From Spirochaetia bacterium (GTDB taxonomy: Bacteria > Spirochaetota > Leptospirae > Leptospirales > Leptonemataceae): a stretch of 6,430 bases of DNA. The stretch is taken from contig JACPZR010000103.1 in NCBI GenBank assembly GCA_016195395.1, positions 1 through 6,430 of the forward strand. The letters are read 5' to 3'. Positions 5,928-6,430 of this stretch are shown here, in pieces (within the stretch, counting starts at the first letter, position 1; each line of letters opens with the position of its first letter). Below the pieces are notes generated by a model. It was given only the letters and a program-made list of their open reading frames with translations. It searched no databases and had not been told where the DNA came from. A program made the translations under genes and the position numbers.

Positions 5928-6430
5928 CTAGTGAATGGGCGGGATGCGGACCTCCAGTCCCGGGGACAGACGCGGTTGCGCGGGAAGCGGCAGCTCATAC
6001 ACGCCACAGCTGTAACTGACATACTCGGGCGTGCTTCCGGCGCGATTCGCGGGCAAGGGCACATAGTTCAGGCCTGACGCATTTCTTTTCACATCGTGAT
6101 TGTCGCCAAAGCCCTGACCACTGGCAGTCAACCCCAATCGTGTGGTGACCAGAGCGGTGTCCGTGGGATCCTCCTGCAGAAGCGACTCAGCCATCAGCTG
6201 GATGCCGGGGGAAACATCTATGAACATGTGCGCCGAAATGTCCGCGTGTTTCATGATCTCCTGAAACTCGTACGAAACATCTCTGCGATTCGCAGCTGGA
6301 AATACCGGCGACTTTGCCGCAGACAGCCCGTTCACACGCTTCCAAAAACAGACCAATCGAAGCTTCTTATAATCCTGCCAGAGGGACCCTGCATGAAGCG
6401 GCAGCACCATCATGAGCGCCAAGAGCGGCA
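5928..6430 (-). CDS. Unrecognised exported protein, N-terminus missing (runs off right edge)
   Basis: The minus-strand frame enters from the right edge and ends at TAG (5930-5928), giving about 167 visible residues. The first ones, PLLALMMVLPLHAGSLW, look like the hydrophobic core and cleavage region (after HAG or AGS) of a signal peptide. The true start is therefore probably a few codons beyond the window; a TTG at 6422 and ATGs at 6413 and 6410 fall inside the hydrophobic core and are poor starts. The mature part includes EFQEIMKHADISAHMFIDVS, a segment ending in TRLGLTASGQGFGDN, and a Pro-rich end (YELPLPAQPRLSPGLEVRI). Two Cys are visible, one near the start of the mature chain and one at YSCGVYE. 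No family is recognised. It converges on the YfiT-type gene with 68 bases between the stops, and the hairpin at 5846-5872 probably ends its transcript. Confidence 0.65.
   Translation of the reverse strand, partial: PLLALMMVLPLHAGSLWQDYKKLRLVCFWKRVNGLSAAKSPVFPAANRRDVSYEFQEIMKHADISAHMFIDVSPGIQLMAESLLQEDPTDTALVTTRLGLTASGQGFGDNHDVKRNASGLNYVPLPANRAGSTPEYVSYSCGVYELPLPAQPRLSPGLEVRIPPIH

Overview
The window is a stretch of bacterial chromosome, compact and moderately GC-rich, with ATG, GTG and TTG starts. Nothing in it marks a plasmid, phage or insertion sequence. It holds nine protein genes, two of them cut by the window edges. The mix of an RpfG-type receiver, a secreted HEAT-repeat protein, orphan exported proteins, a DUF374 acyltransferase and a YfiT-type DinB protein would suit a diderm such as a spirochaete of the Leptospirales (the moderately GC-rich Leptonema/Turneriella side). 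That assignment is inference from gene style, not from a diagnostic marker.

Left edge (1-419, minus strand): the N-terminal 139 codons of an unrecognised basic, Trp/Phe-rich protein that continues beyond base 1. A 155-base divergent intergenic region (420-574) separates it from a run of seven plus-strand genes (575-5859) that is probably one operon or two overlapping ones.

The run begins with a single-domain response-regulator-like protein with a C-terminal coiled coil (575-958). Its receiver lacks the segment that normally carries the phosphoacceptor Asp. Next come three genes for proteins with N-terminal export signals: a HEAT-repeat protein (924-2105), an unrecognised protein (2083-2847) and a Cys-containing unrecognised protein (2844-3362). 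Each overlaps its upstream neighbour, by 35, 23 and 4 bases, which suggests translational coupling. After a 65-base gap come three more recognisable genes: peptide chain release factor 2 (prfB, 3428-4582), a DUF374 lysophospholipid-acyltransferase-like protein (4613-5332) and a YfiT-family metal-dependent DinB protein (5329-5859, start overlapping the upstream stop as GTGA).

Right edge (5928-6430, minus strand): a convergent gene for an unrecognised exported protein whose start lies beyond the window. A hairpin with a short T run, read on the minus strand, sits over the end of the YfiT-type gene and probably terminates this convergent transcript.

No RNA gene, CRISPR array, mobile element or long repeat was seen. 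The most unusual feature is the receiver with an apparent in-frame internal deletion that removes the phosphorylation site while leaving the rest of the reading frame, including the Thr and Lys switch residues and the coiled coil, intact.
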